NCBI GenBank assembly: GCA_040385825.1
Contig: JAZKGQ010000004.1
Location: forward strand, 51,903 to 115,902
DNA length: 64,000 bases
Direction: 5' to 3'
Origin: JANNNF01 sp040385825
GTDB taxonomy: Bacteria > Pseudomonadota > Alphaproteobacteria > Rhodobacterales > Rhodobacteraceae
The notes beneath the pieces were generated by a model, which did no database searches, was not told the origin of the DNA, and saw only the letters and a list, made by a program, of their open reading frames with translations. Shown here piece by piece: positions 14,627 to 23,184 of this stretch (position 1 is its first letter; each line of letters starts with the position of its first letter). The position numbers and the translations under genes are program-made.

Positions 14627-16621
14627 ATGAAGGACATGCCCCGCCTGCTGCGGCCGCGGTCCATTGCCGTTCTTGGCGCGGGCTGGGCGGCCAATGTGAT
14701 CGAGCAATGCGCCAAGATGGGGTTCGATGGCCCGGTCTGGCCGGTGCATCCGACGCGGGATCAGGTGGGCGGCGTCAAGGCCTATGCCAGTCTGGCCGAT
14801 CTGCCGGGGGTGCCGGATGCGGTGTTCATCGGGGTCAACCGCCATGCGACGGTCGATGTGGTGCGCGATCTGGCTGCCATGGGCGCGGGCGGGGCGATCT
14901 GTTTTGCCAGTGGCTGGGAGGAGGCGGGCGAGGCCGGGTTGCAGGCCGATCTGGTCGCCGCAGCGGGCGAGATGCCCATTCTGGGGCCGAATTGCTATGG
15001 GGTGATCAACTATCTTGACGGTGCGCTGCTCTGGCCCGATCAGCATGGCGGGCGCCGCGTGGACCGGGGCGTGGCGCTGCTGTCGCAATCGTCCAACATC
15101 GTGATCAACATGACGATGCAGGCGCGGGCCGTGCCGGTGGCTTATGTCGCCTGTCTGGGCAATGCGGCGCAGGTGGGGTTGTCGGATCTTGCCGGGGCGC
15201 TGCTGGCGGACGACCGGGTGACGGCGCTTGGGTTGTATATCGAAGGCATTGATGACGCGCCGGGCTTTGCCGCCCTGGCCGAGGCCGCGCGGGCGGCGGG
15301 CAAGGGGATTGTCTGCATCAAGTCGGGCAAGACCGAACTGTCGCGCACGGCTGCCGCCTCGCATACTGCGTCCCTGGCGGGCGGGGGGGCCGCGTCTTCG
15401 GCCTTTCTGCGGCAGGCGGGGGTGGCCGAGGTTTCGACCCCGGCGGAACTGCTGGAGACGTTGAAGATTTTCCACACCCATGGGGCGCGGCTGGGGTCGC
15501 GCTTGTGCAGCCTGTCCTGTTCGGGGGGCGAGGCGGGGTTGGTGGCCGATCTGGCCGCGCCCTTTGGCATCGACTTTCCCCCGGTGCCAGAGGCCACGAA
15601 ACACAGGCTGGCCGAGATCCTCGGGCCGATCCCGACCATTGCCAACCCGTTGGATTATCATACTTTCATCTGGGGCGACGGGCCGCGCACAACGGATGTG
15701 TTCAGCACCATGCTGGCGGCCTATGACGCGGGCCTCTTCATCATCGACCCGCCGCGCCCGGACCGCTGCGATCCGTCCAGCTATGGTCCTGCGCTCGAGT
15801 CGATCGTGGCGGCGCAGGTGGTCACCGGCAAGCCTGCCTTTGCGGTGTCCCTGCTGAGCGAGAACTTTGACGAGGCCCATGCGACGCGCCTGATGGATCA
15901 GGGGCTGTGCGTGCTGATGGGGCTGGAGGCGGCGCTGGCGGCGATCGCGGCGGCGCAGACCGCAGCGGGGCTGCCGGGGTGGCGGCCTTGGGCCGCGCAA
16001 GGCGCAGCCGAGACGCGGTTGTTGTCCGAGGCCGAAGGCAAGGCCCTGCTGGCAGGGGCCGGCGTGCAGGTGCCGCGCGGGGTTGCGGCACCTACGCTGG
16101 CCAGGCTGGTGGAGCGGGCGGCGCCTTTGGTGCCGCCCTTGGCGCTGAAAGGCTTGGGGTTCGCGCACAAGACCGAGGCCGGGGCGGTGCGGTTAGGTCT
16201 GGCGGGCCTTGCGGGGCAGGCCGAGATGCCAGGCGCCACGGGGTATCTGGCCGAGGAAATGGTGACGGGGGCGGTGGCCGAGGTGCTGGTGGGCCTGCAA
16301 CGCGACCCGGTCTATGGCGTCACGCTGACGCTTGGGATGGGCGGCGTTGCGGCGGAACTGCTGGCCGATACGGTCACGCTGATAGCCCCGGTGACGGCGG
16401 CGGAGGTGACGGCGGCCCTGCGGCGGTTGCGGCTGTGGCCGTTGCTGGAGGGTTACCGCGGCCGCCCGAAGGCCGATGTGGCGGCGATGGTCAGCGTGGT
16501 GATGGCCTTGCAGGCGCTGATGCAGGCGCGGCCCGGCTTGGCCGAGATCGAGATTAACCCGCTGATCCTGCGCGCTGAGGGGGCGATTGCGGTGGATGCG
16601 TTGATCCGGGAGGATATCTGA
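14627..16621 (+). CDS. ADP-forming acyl-CoA synthetase (acetate-CoA ligase family)
   Basis: This 664-residue protein fuses the alpha and beta parts of the ADP-forming acyl-CoA synthetase family. It has a CoA-binding Rossmann domain (RPRSIAVLGAGWAANVIEQC), a succinyl-CoA-ligase-like domain with the phospho-histidine segment SHTASLAGG (H246), and a C-terminal ATP-grasp domain ending in LAEIEINPLILR. The reaction is reversible: acid, CoA and ATP to acyl-CoA, ADP and phosphate. In this island it could activate gamma-butyrobetaine or crotonobetaine, or release carnitine from carnitinyl-CoA with ATP gain; both are inference. I chose ATG 14627, since the upstream in-frame extension crosses the intergenic repeat. 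The stop overlaps the next start (TGATG). Confidence 0.85.
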   Translation: MKDMPRLLRPRSIAVLGAGWAANVIEQCAKMGFDGPVWPVHPTRDQVGGVKAYASLADLPGVPDAVFIGVNRHATVDVVRDLAAMGAGGAICFASGWEEAGEAGLQADLVAAAGEMPILGPNCYGVINYLDGALLWPDQHGGRRVDRGVALLSQSSNIVINMTMQARAVPVAYVACLGNAAQVGLSDLAGALLADDRVTALGLYIEGIDDAPGFAALAEAARAAGKGIVCIKSGKTELSRTAAASHTASLAGGGAASSAFLRQAGVAEVSTPAELLETLKIFHTHGARLGSRLCSLSCSGGEAGLVADLAAPFGIDFPPVPEATKHRLAEILGPIPTIANPLDYHTFIWGDGPRTTDVFSTMLAAYDAGLFIIDPPRPDRCDPSSYGPALESIVAAQVVTGKPAFAVSLLSENFDEAHATRLMDQGLCVLMGLEAALAAIAAAQTAAGLPGWRPWAAQGAAETRLLSEAEGKALLAGAGVQVPRGVAAPTLARLVERAAPLVPPLALKGLGFAHKTEAGAVRLGLAGLAGQAEMPGATGYLAEEMVTGAVAEVLVGLQRDPVYGVTLTLGMGGVAAELLADTVTLIAPVTAAEVTAALRRLRLWPLLEGYRGRPKADVAAMVSVVMALQALMQARPGLAEIEINPLILRAEGAIAVDALIREDI

Positions 16622-17424
16622 TGGCGGACATGACAATGCAGACCGAAGGCCCGATCCGCACCAGGCGCGAGGGGGCGGTGCTGGAAGTGACGCTGGACCG
16701 GCCCAAGGCCAACTCGATTGATCTGGCCACCAGCCGGATCATGGGGCTGACCTTCCGGGCGTTCCGCGATGATGACACCTTGCGCATCTGCATCCTGCGG
16801 GCGGAAGGCGAGAAGTTCTTTTGCCCCGGCTGGGATCTGAAGGCCGCGGCGGGGGGCGATGCGGTGGATGGTGATTACGGGGTGGGCGGTTTTGGCGGCT
16901 TGCAGGAGTTGCCGAACCTGAACAAGCCGGTGATTGCGGCGGTGAACGGCATCTGCTGCGGCGGGGGGCTGGAGCTGGCGCTGTCCTGCGATCTGATCCT
17001 GTGTTCGGACAACGCGACATTTGCCTTGCCGGAAATCCGGTCGGGCACGGTGGCGGATGCGGCCAGCATCAAGCTGCCCAAGCGCATCCCTTATCATGTC
17101 GCGATGGACCTGTTGCTGACCGGGCGCTGGTTCGATGCCGAGGAGGCGCTGCGGTGGGGTCTGGTGAAAGAGATCTGCGCGCCTGCCGATCTGCTGGCCA
17201 AGGCCTGGGATCTGGCGCGGTTGCTGGAATCCGGGCCGCCGCTGGTTTACGCGGCGATCAAGGAAGTGGTGCGCGAGGCCGAGGCCTTGCGCTTTCAGGA
17301 CGCGCTGAACCGGGTGACAAAGCGGCAGATGGTGACGGTGGACCGGCTTTATTCATCTCAGGATCAGTTGGAAGGGGCGCGGGCCTTTGCCGAAAAGCGC
17401 GATCCGGTGTGGAAGGGGCGCTAG
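16621..17424 (+). CDS. caiD: CaiD-like enoyl-CoA hydratase (crotonobetainyl-CoA hydratase)
   Basis: This 267-residue crotonase-family enzyme would add water to crotonobetainyl-CoA to give carnitinyl-CoA. Blocks shared with E. coli CaiD are DRPKAN, GEKFF with GWDLKAAA, the NL-KPVIAAVNG stretch, GGGLELAL, the NATFALPE block, EALRWGLV and the identical C-terminus FAEKRDPVWKGR. That last block and the GGFGGL segment make it much closer to CaiD than to general enoyl-CoA hydratases, as judged by eye. It is translationally coupled to the ligase gene by TGATG. A palindromic hairpin follows the stop. Confidence 0.85.
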   Translation: MADMTMQTEGPIRTRREGAVLEVTLDRPKANSIDLATSRIMGLTFRAFRDDDTLRICILRAEGEKFFCPGWDLKAAAGGDAVDGDYGVGGFGGLQELPNLNKPVIAAVNGICCGGGLELALSCDLILCSDNATFALPEIRSGTVADAASIKLPKRIPYHVAMDLLLTGRWFDAEEALRWGLVKEICAPADLLAKAWDLARLLESGPPLVYAAIKEVVREAEALRFQDALNRVTKRQMVTVDRLYSSQDQLEGARAFAEKRDPVWKGR

Positions 17425-17428
17425 GGGT

Positions 17429-17463
17429 GATGGGCGAACCCGGCTTGGCCGGGACCGCCCATC
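17429..17463 (+). terminator. Two-level palindromic hairpin after caiD
   Basis: GATGGGCG (17429-17436) pairs with CGCCCATC (17456-17463), and inside it CCCGGC (17439-17444) pairs with GCCGGG (17448-17453). The outer stem matches the hairpin at 5018-5038 in sequence (GATGGGC), so this is probably a repeated 3'-end element of the genome. No T-run follows. Confidence 0.5.
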
Positions 17464-17569
17464 CTACGATAGCAAAACCGACACCTGATGTCGTGAAGGG
17501 CTTACCCTGTTTGCCGCAGAGCGTTTAAGCCTGTGTATCCGCATTGGATGCAGGATGGCTGGGGCAGGC

Positions 17570-19183
17570 ATGGACGATACCGATTACATCATCGTGGGCG
17601 CGGGGTCGGCGGGCTGTGTGCTGGCTGACCGGCTGAGCGCCAATGGCAAGCACCGGGTGACGGTGCTGGAGGCGGGCGGGTCGGACCGGCGCTTTTATGT
17701 GCAGCTGCCGTTGGGATATGGCAAGCTGTTCTATGATCCGTCAGTCAACTGGATGTACACGGCGCAACCTGACCCCGGCCTGAACGGGCAGCGTGATCAC
17801 TGGCCGCGCGGCAAGGTGCTGGGCGGATCATCCTCGATCAACGCAATGGTCTATATTCGCGGGCATCAGGCGGATTACGACGAATGGGGCGCGGACAATC
17901 CGGGCTGGGGTTGGGACGAGTGTCTGCGCGCCTACCGCGCGATGGAGGATACCGAGGCCGGGGGCGACGACTGGCGCGGCACGGGCGGGCCGCTGTTCGT
18001 GTCGGCCAACCGTCGCGGTTTGCATCCGCTGGTGCAGGATTATCTGGCGGCCTGCGGGCAGGCGGGGCTGGCTGAGGTGGCGGATTTCAACGGGCCGCGG
18101 CAGGAAGGCGCGGGCATCTATCAAATGACGATCAGGCAGGCCCGGCGCAATTCGGCGGCGCGGGCGTTTTTGCGGCCCGCGATGAAGCGGGCGAATGTGC
18201 GGGTGGTGACCGGGGCCTTGGTGCAGCGGGTGATTATCGAGGGCGGTCGGGCGGTCGGGGTGGAGTATCTGCGCGGGGGGCAGGTCGTGCGCCTTAACGC
18301 GAAGGCCGAGGTCATTCTGGCGGGCGGAGCGATCAATTCGCCGCAACTGCTGCAACTGTCGGGCGTGGGGCCGGGGGCCTTGTTGCAGGGGTTGGGCATC
18401 GGGGTGTTGCGCGACAATGCCAATGTCGGCGACCATCTGAGCGATCATCAAGGCATCAACTATACGTGGCGGGTCACGGTGCCGACCTACAATGACGAGC
18501 TGCGCCCGTGGTGGGGCAAGCTGCGGGCGGGGATGCACTATGTGCTGGGCGGGGCGGGGCCGCTGGCGAAAAGCATCAACCATGCGGGAGGGTTCTTTCG
18601 CACGTCCGAGCATCTGGACCGGCCCAACATGCAATTGTATTTTCAGGCGTTTTCAACCCTGATCCCGCGCAATGGCGAACGGCCGATCCTGACGCCGGAC
18701 CCGTTTTCGGGCCTGTCGATCGGCTTGTCGAATTGCAGGCCGACGAGCCGGGGGCATATCCGCATCGCCTCGCCTGATCCGCGTCAGCATCCGGTGATCG
18801 TGGCGAATGCGTTTTCCACCGATCACGATGTGGCCGAAATGCTGGCGGCGGTGAAGTTTCTGCGCACCATCGCCGCACAGCCCGCCATGGCGCGGCTGAT
18901 CGCCGAAGAATTGCGGCCGGGGCCTGCGGTCACGTCGGATGAGGCGCTGATCGACGATTTCCGCAGCCGCAGCGGTACGGTCTATCATCCAAGCTGCACC
19001 TGCCGGATGGGGCCGGACGCGGCCCGTTCTGTGGTGGATGCACGGTTGCGGGTGCATGGGGTGGCGGGGTTGCGGGTGGTGGATGCGTCTGCGTTTCCGA
19101 ACCTGATCGCGGGCAACACCAATGCGCCTGCGATGCTGATGGGGTGGAAGGGCGCGGAGATGATCTTGGCGGATGCCAGATAG
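17570..19183 (+). CDS. GMC family FAD-dependent oxidoreductase, choline-dehydrogenase-like
   Basis: The protein of 537 residues has the N-terminal FAD site DYIIVGAGSAGCVLADRLS, the first GMC signature around GKVLGGSSSINAMVYIRGH, the second one (GAINSPQLLQLSGVGP) and the C-terminal catalytic region with YHPSCTCRMG and GNTNAPAMLMG. GMC enzymes oxidise alcohols. With choline sulfatase encoded next to it, oxidation of choline towards betaine aldehyde is a plausible role. However, the sequence is not clearly BetA rather than another GMC alcohol dehydrogenase. No betaine aldehyde dehydrogenase is in the window. The start is taken at ATG 17570; ATG 17555 is the alternative. Confidence 0.82.
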   Translation: MDDTDYIIVGAGSAGCVLADRLSANGKHRVTVLEAGGSDRRFYVQLPLGYGKLFYDPSVNWMYTAQPDPGLNGQRDHWPRGKVLGGSSSINAMVYIRGHQADYDEWGADNPGWGWDECLRAYRAMEDTEAGGDDWRGTGGPLFVSANRRGLHPLVQDYLAACGQAGLAEVADFNGPRQEGAGIYQMTIRQARRNSAARAFLRPAMKRANVRVVTGALVQRVIIEGGRAVGVEYLRGGQVVRLNAKAEVILAGGAINSPQLLQLSGVGPGALLQGLGIGVLRDNANVGDHLSDHQGINYTWRVTVPTYNDELRPWWGKLRAGMHYVLGGAGPLAKSINHAGGFFRTSEHLDRPNMQLYFQAFSTLIPRNGERPILTPDPFSGLSIGLSNCRPTSRGHIRIASPDPRQHPVIVANAFSTDHDVAEMLAAVKFLRTIAAQPAMARLIAEELRPGPAVTSDEALIDDFRSRSGTVYHPSCTCRMGPDAARSVVDARLRVHGVAGLRVVDASAFPNLIAGNTNAPAMLMGWKGAEMILADAR

Positions 19184-19324
19184 CGGGGCCGTCCGACGAG
19201 GCATCGAGCCTCGTCTGACGGCGTTGCCTTCCTTTGGGGAAGGCGCCGGGGGCGGTCTTGGGGCGGGGGCGCTGGTTGGGCGCGAAGTTGGATATGCGGG
19301 CCAGGATAAAGGCAGGGTGTGTCT

Positions 19325-19387
19325 GGATATTTGAGCCAATGTGAATGGGCTGCGGAGTTGGCCGTTTTCATACTGGCTTAAATATCC
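19325..19387. repeat. Inverted pair of the GGATATTT-AGCCA element between convergent genes
   Basis: The plus-strand copy is GGATATTTGAGCCAATGTGA (19325-19344). The minus-strand copy occupies 19365-19387 and reads GGATATTTAAGCCAGTATGA plus AAA. They face each other between the stop of the GMC gene and the stop of betC, so each lies downstream of one gene in that gene's reading direction. This placement suggests a 3'-end function. Apart from these copies I see nothing in the 209-base interval. Confidence 0.7.
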
Positions 19388-19392
19388 ATCTT

Positions 19393-20898
19393 CTATTCGC
19401 CGCGCGGGAAGCGTTTGGCGTCTTCCAGCACGTTCAGGTCCATGTGGTTGCGCATGTAGCGCTCAGACGCGGCGCGCAGGGGTTGGTAATCCCACGGGTA
19501 GTAGCCGCCCTTGCGCAGGGCCTGATAGACCACCCAACGGCGGGCCTGGCTTTCGCGCACGGCGGCATCGAAGGCGGGCAGGTTCCAGCGGCTGTCGGCC
19601 TCGGTCTGGAAATGGGCGAGAATCTCGGCGGCGCGGGGGTCGGTGGCGAGGTTCGTGCGCTCGGCCGGGTCATTGGCGAGGTCGTAGAGCTGGTCAGGGT
19701 CGGCGGGGCAGCGGATGTATTTCCACGCCCCTTCGCGCAGGGCGACCATCGGGGTGATGGTGCCTTCGGCCGCGTATTCCATGGCGACCGGGCCACGCGT
19801 GCCACCTGTGGTCACCGGCAGCAGGTTCTGGCCGTCGGTCCAGGGGGCGACTTCGGACATGTCGATGCCTGCAAGGGCGCAAAGGGTGGGGGTCACGTCG
19901 ATGGTCGAGGTCGGCGTGTCGATCTTTTGCGGGGTGAGGCCGGGGGCCGAGATCATCAGGGGCACGCGGGAGGCGCCCTCGAAGAAGCTCATCTTGAACC
20001 ACAGGCCACGCTCGCCCAGCATCTCGCCATGGTCGGAGACGAAGATCACGATGGCTTCTTGGCGGGTTGCCTCCAGCACTGCGAAAACCTCGCCGATCTT
20101 GTCGTCGACGTAGGAGATGTTGGCGAAATAGCCCTGGCGGGCGCGGCGGATCTGGCCCTCGGTGATGTCGAAGGCGGTGTGGTCGCAGGCGTCGAGCAGG
20201 CGTTGGGAATGGGGGTCCTGGTCCGCGTAGGGAATGGGGGCTGGCGGTTCCAGTTCGGGGACGCCTTCGTAGAGATCCCAGTATTTGCGGCGGGCGACGA
20301 AGGGGTCATGCGGGTGGGTGAAGCTGACGGTCAGGCACCAGGGGCGCGGGTCGGTGCCACGCGACAGGTCGTAGAGTTTCTGGGTGGCCTGATGTGCCAC
20401 GTCATCGTCGTATTCCAGTTGGTTGGTGATTTCGGCAACACCTGCCCCGGTGACGGAGCCGAGGTTGTGATACCACCAGTCGATCCGTTCGCCGGGTTTG
20501 CGGTAATCCGGGGTCCAGCCGAAATCGGCGGGGTAGATGTCGGTGGTCAGGCGTTCCTCGAAGCCGTGCATCTGGTCGGGGCCGACGAAGTGCATCTTGC
20601 CGGACAGGGCCGTCTGATAGCCCGCGCGGCGCAGGTGGTGGGCGTAGGTGGGGATGTCTGACGCAAACTCGGCTGCATTGTCGTAAACGCGCGTGCGCGA
20701 CGGCAGTTGGCCCGACATGAAGGAGGCGCGGGCCGGCGCGCAGAGCGGCGAGCCGGTGTAGGTGTTGGCAAAGCGGACGGAATGTTCGGCCAGACGGCGG
20801 AGGTTCGGGGCGTGCAGAAACGGGGCAGGACCATCGGGAAACAGGGTGCCGTTCAGTTGATCCACCATAAGGATCAGGATGTTGGGTTGGTCTGTCAT
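19393..20898 (-). CDS. betC: Choline-sulfatase
   Basis: BetC hydrolyses choline-O-sulfate to choline and sulfate in the cytoplasm. The 501-residue protein has the type I sulfatase site CAPAR within SPLCAPARASF (C53, the residue converted to formylglycine), SGKMHFVGPDQMHGFEERL, the metal and substrate segment TDIYPADFGWTPDYRKPG, DHGEMLGERGLWFKM and the choline-sulfatase C-terminal block. Long stretches agree with rhizobial BetC. The ATG at 20898 (MTDQPNILILMVDQ) is the natural family start. The gene runs towards the GMC gene and away from the CocE-type hydrolase gene, so it has its own promoter. Confidence 0.95.
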   Translation of the reverse strand: MTDQPNILILMVDQLNGTLFPDGPAPFLHAPNLRRLAEHSVRFANTYTGSPLCAPARASFMSGQLPSRTRVYDNAAEFASDIPTYAHHLRRAGYQTALSGKMHFVGPDQMHGFEERLTTDIYPADFGWTPDYRKPGERIDWWYHNLGSVTGAGVAEITNQLEYDDDVAHQATQKLYDLSRGTDPRPWCLTVSFTHPHDPFVARRKYWDLYEGVPELEPPAPIPYADQDPHSQRLLDACDHTAFDITEGQIRRARQGYFANISYVDDKIGEVFAVLEATRQEAIVIFVSDHGEMLGERGLWFKMSFFEGASRVPLMISAPGLTPQKIDTPTSTIDVTPTLCALAGIDMSEVAPWTDGQNLLPVTTGGTRGPVAMEYAAEGTITPMVALREGAWKYIRCPADPDQLYDLANDPAERTNLATDPRAAEILAHFQTEADSRWNLPAFDAAVRESQARRWVVYQALRKGGYYPWDYQPLRAASERYMRNHMDLNVLEDAKRFPRGE

Positions 20899-21003
20899 TG
20901 GTCTGGTCCTTATCGGTTTGGCCCCATAGTCTGGGCCTTTGTGCCGTGGTCTGTGCTGTGACCGACGCCTTGCGACTATAACCGCCATATCAAAGGGGAT
21001 GCC

Positions 21004-23077
21004 ATGCGGGTTGTGACGGATTTTCCATTCAAGGTTGTCGAGACGCCCGATATGGGGATCGTGATGCCCGATGGCTGCCGGTTGTCGGCGCGGGTCTGGA
21101 GGGCGGAAGGCGCAGGACCGGTGCCTGCCGTGCTGGAATACATTCCCTACCGCAAGCGCGACGGCACCCTGCCACGCGACGAGATGATGCACGCCTATGT
21201 GGCGGGGCATGGCTATGCCTGCGTGCGGGTGGACATGCGGGGGAATGGCGATTCCGAGGGGCTGATGGCGGATGAATACAGCCAGCAGGAAATGGACGAT
21301 GCGGTGGCGGTGATTGCCTGGCTTGCGGCGCAGCCATGGTGCAGCGGGGCCGTGGGGATGATGGGGAAAAGCTGGGGCGGGTTCAACTGTTTGCAGACCG
21401 CCTATCTGCAGCCGCCTGCGCTGAAGGCAGTGATTTCGGTCTGTTCGACCACCGACCGGTTTGCCGATGACATCCATTTCAAGGGCGGCTGTCTGCTGGG
21501 CGAGAATTTTGGCTGGGGCGCGGTGATGCTGTCCTACTCCAGCCGTCCGGCGGACCCTGCCTTGCGGGCAGATTGGCGGGAGGATTGGTTGGCGCGGCTG
21601 GAGGCGGAGCCCTGGCTTGCGCCCCGTTGGGCGGCGCATCAGGCAAAGGACGCCTATTGGAAGCACGGGTCGGTGGGTGAGGATTATGCCCGCATGATGG
21701 TGCCCGTGCTGTCCTGGGGCGGGTGGGCTGACAATTACATGAACACGGTCGATCATCTGGTGCGCAATGTGCCCGCCCCAGTGCAGGGGATCGTCGGGCC
21801 ATGGGTGCATCAGTACCCGCATACGGCGGTGCCGGGGCCTGCGGTCGGGTTTCTGCAACTGGCGGTGCGCTGGTGGGACCGGTGGTTGAAGGGCATTGAG
21901 AACGGGGCCGAGGCGGATGGGGCCTACCGGGCCTACATGCTGCATTCGGAAAGCCCGGATGCCAGTGCCAAGCACCGGGCGGGGCATTGGGTGGTTGAGG
22001 CTGAGTGGCCCAGTGCGCGGGTGGATCGTCGGATGTTGCATTTGGCATCGGCCGGGCAGGGGGGGGGGGGGGGGGGGGGGGGGNNNNNNNNNNTTCACGC
22101 CCCCCACGCCGCATTCTGCGGCTCCCCCCGTGGGATATTTGAGCCAGTATGAAAGCCTGGGAGTTCAGGTCAGGGTGGCCACGCCGCAAGACCTTGGGAT
22201 GGCGGCGGGGGAGTTTTTCCCGATGGGGTTGAATGCCGAGATGCCGGGGGATCAGGCGGGCGATGATGCGCGGTCGGTGTGTTTTGACGGCGAAGTTCTG
22301 ACCGAGGCGCTGGATTTGCTGGGGGCGGCGGTGGTGCGGCTGACCGTGGCGTCGGACAAGCCGCTGGCGCTGCTGGTGGCGCGGCTGTGTGATGTGGGGC
22401 CGGATGGGGCGTCCGTGCGGATTGCGCATGGCATGTTGAACCTGTGCCACCGCGACAGCATGGAGAACCCGGCCGCCATGGTGCCGGGGCAGGCGGTCGA
22501 GGTGAGTTTTGCCATTGACCAGATGGCGTACAGGCTGGCGCCGGGGCATCGGCTGCGGCTGGCGCTGTCGAATTCTTATTGGCCGTTTGTCTGGCCGTCG
22601 CCCGAGGCGGCGGTGCTGACGATCACGGGGGGGACGCTGGAGTTGCCGGTGCATCGGGGCAGCGAGGCCGAGTGGGTGCCGCCGGAGGCACAGGGGGCGA
22701 CCCCCTGGGCGCACCGCGTGGTGCGGGCGGGCCGGTCGCGGCGGGTTGCGGAGACGGACATGATTACCGGAACCGTGGCCCTGGTGGTCGAGGAAGACAG
22801 CGGCGATACCGAAAACCTGACCCACGGGCTGATCAGCGGCGACAGCCTGACCGAGCGGTGGGAGGTGCATCCCGCAGACCCGCTGTCAGCCCGCGCCGTG
22901 CATGTTTGGGAACAGCGGCTGTCGCGCGGCGATTGGTCGGTGCGCACCCTTGCCCATGCCGAAATGACCGCGACGGCCACCCATCTGCATCTGAAAGCCC
23001 GCCTGACCGCGTGGGAAGGCGCGGTCCAGGTGTTTGACCGCAGCCATGACGAAGCGGTGGAACGCCGCTTTGTATAG
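21004..23077 (+). CDS. CocE/NonD (S15-like) serine hydrolase, interrupted by an assembly gap
   Basis: The N-terminal part is an alpha/beta hydrolase with the nucleophile motif GKSWGG (S123), GGWADNYMNTVD and GPWVHQYPH as likely Asp and His regions. The C-terminal part is the jelly-roll domain of the X-Pro dipeptidyl-peptidase type (VATPQDLGMAAGEF, LTVASDKPLALLVARLCDV, RLALSNSYWP). Such enzymes hydrolyse esters or amides. The two parts are in different frames on either side of 25 G and 10 N (22059-22093). Right of the gap lies an intergenic-type repeat. The gene may be intact and misassembled, or really disrupted by that element. Confidence 0.8.
22059..22093. other. Scaffold gap: 25 G followed by 10 N
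   Basis: Positions 22059-22083 are all G and 22084-22093 are N. The sequence is therefore a scaffold with an unresolved join, and the real length and content of the break are unknown. Poly-G at a contig end can be a read artefact of two-colour chemistry or a real tract that stopped assembly. Confidence 0.97.
22103..22155 (+). repeat. Hairpin plus GGATATTTGAGCCAG element inside the CocE-type gene
   Basis: CCCACG (22103-22108) pairs with CGTGGG (22129-22134), and inside it CCGCA pairs with TGCGG. The stem is followed at once by ATATTTGAGCCAGTATGAAA. Bases 22133-22155 agree with the copy at 19365-19387 at 21 of 23 positions. All other copies in the window are intergenic. Here it lies where the hydrolase coding sequence should continue, just right of the gap. 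Confidence 0.65.
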
Positions 23078-23143
23078 CGTCTGCGCGACCTTGGGGCAGG
23101 TGCCGGGCCACGAATCGTTGCGTGAATGAAAAACGACGGGTTA

Positions 23144-23159
23144 TTGATTCCTCAATCAA
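23144..23159. promoter_or_regulatory. Candidate operator upstream of the peptide ABC transporter operon
   Basis: TTGATT (23144-23149), CCTC, AATCAA (23154-23159) is a perfect 6-bp inverted repeat 26 bases before the binding-protein start. It looks like a dimeric regulator site of the GntR or IclR kind. No matching regulator gene is adjacent. Confidence 0.4.
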
Positions 23160-23184
23160 CAAAATATCCAGGGAGACTGCCACG

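Noticed and set aside
14433..14630. A 65-codon frame between the inverted element copies
   Set aside because: It reads through the repeat and into the ligase start, has no ribosome site and no family features.
12881..16168. A leftward open frame of more than 1000 codons
   Set aside because: It lies opposite lcdH, the acyl-CoA dehydrogenase and the ligase genes, has Arg/His/Pro-rich composition without family motifs, and reflects the lack of stop codons opposite GC-rich genes.
17570..19183. Firm naming of the GMC enzyme as BetA
   Set aside because: Motifs fit GMC enzymes in general. The N-terminal third resembles other GMC alcohol dehydrogenases as well, and no betB or betI is in the window.
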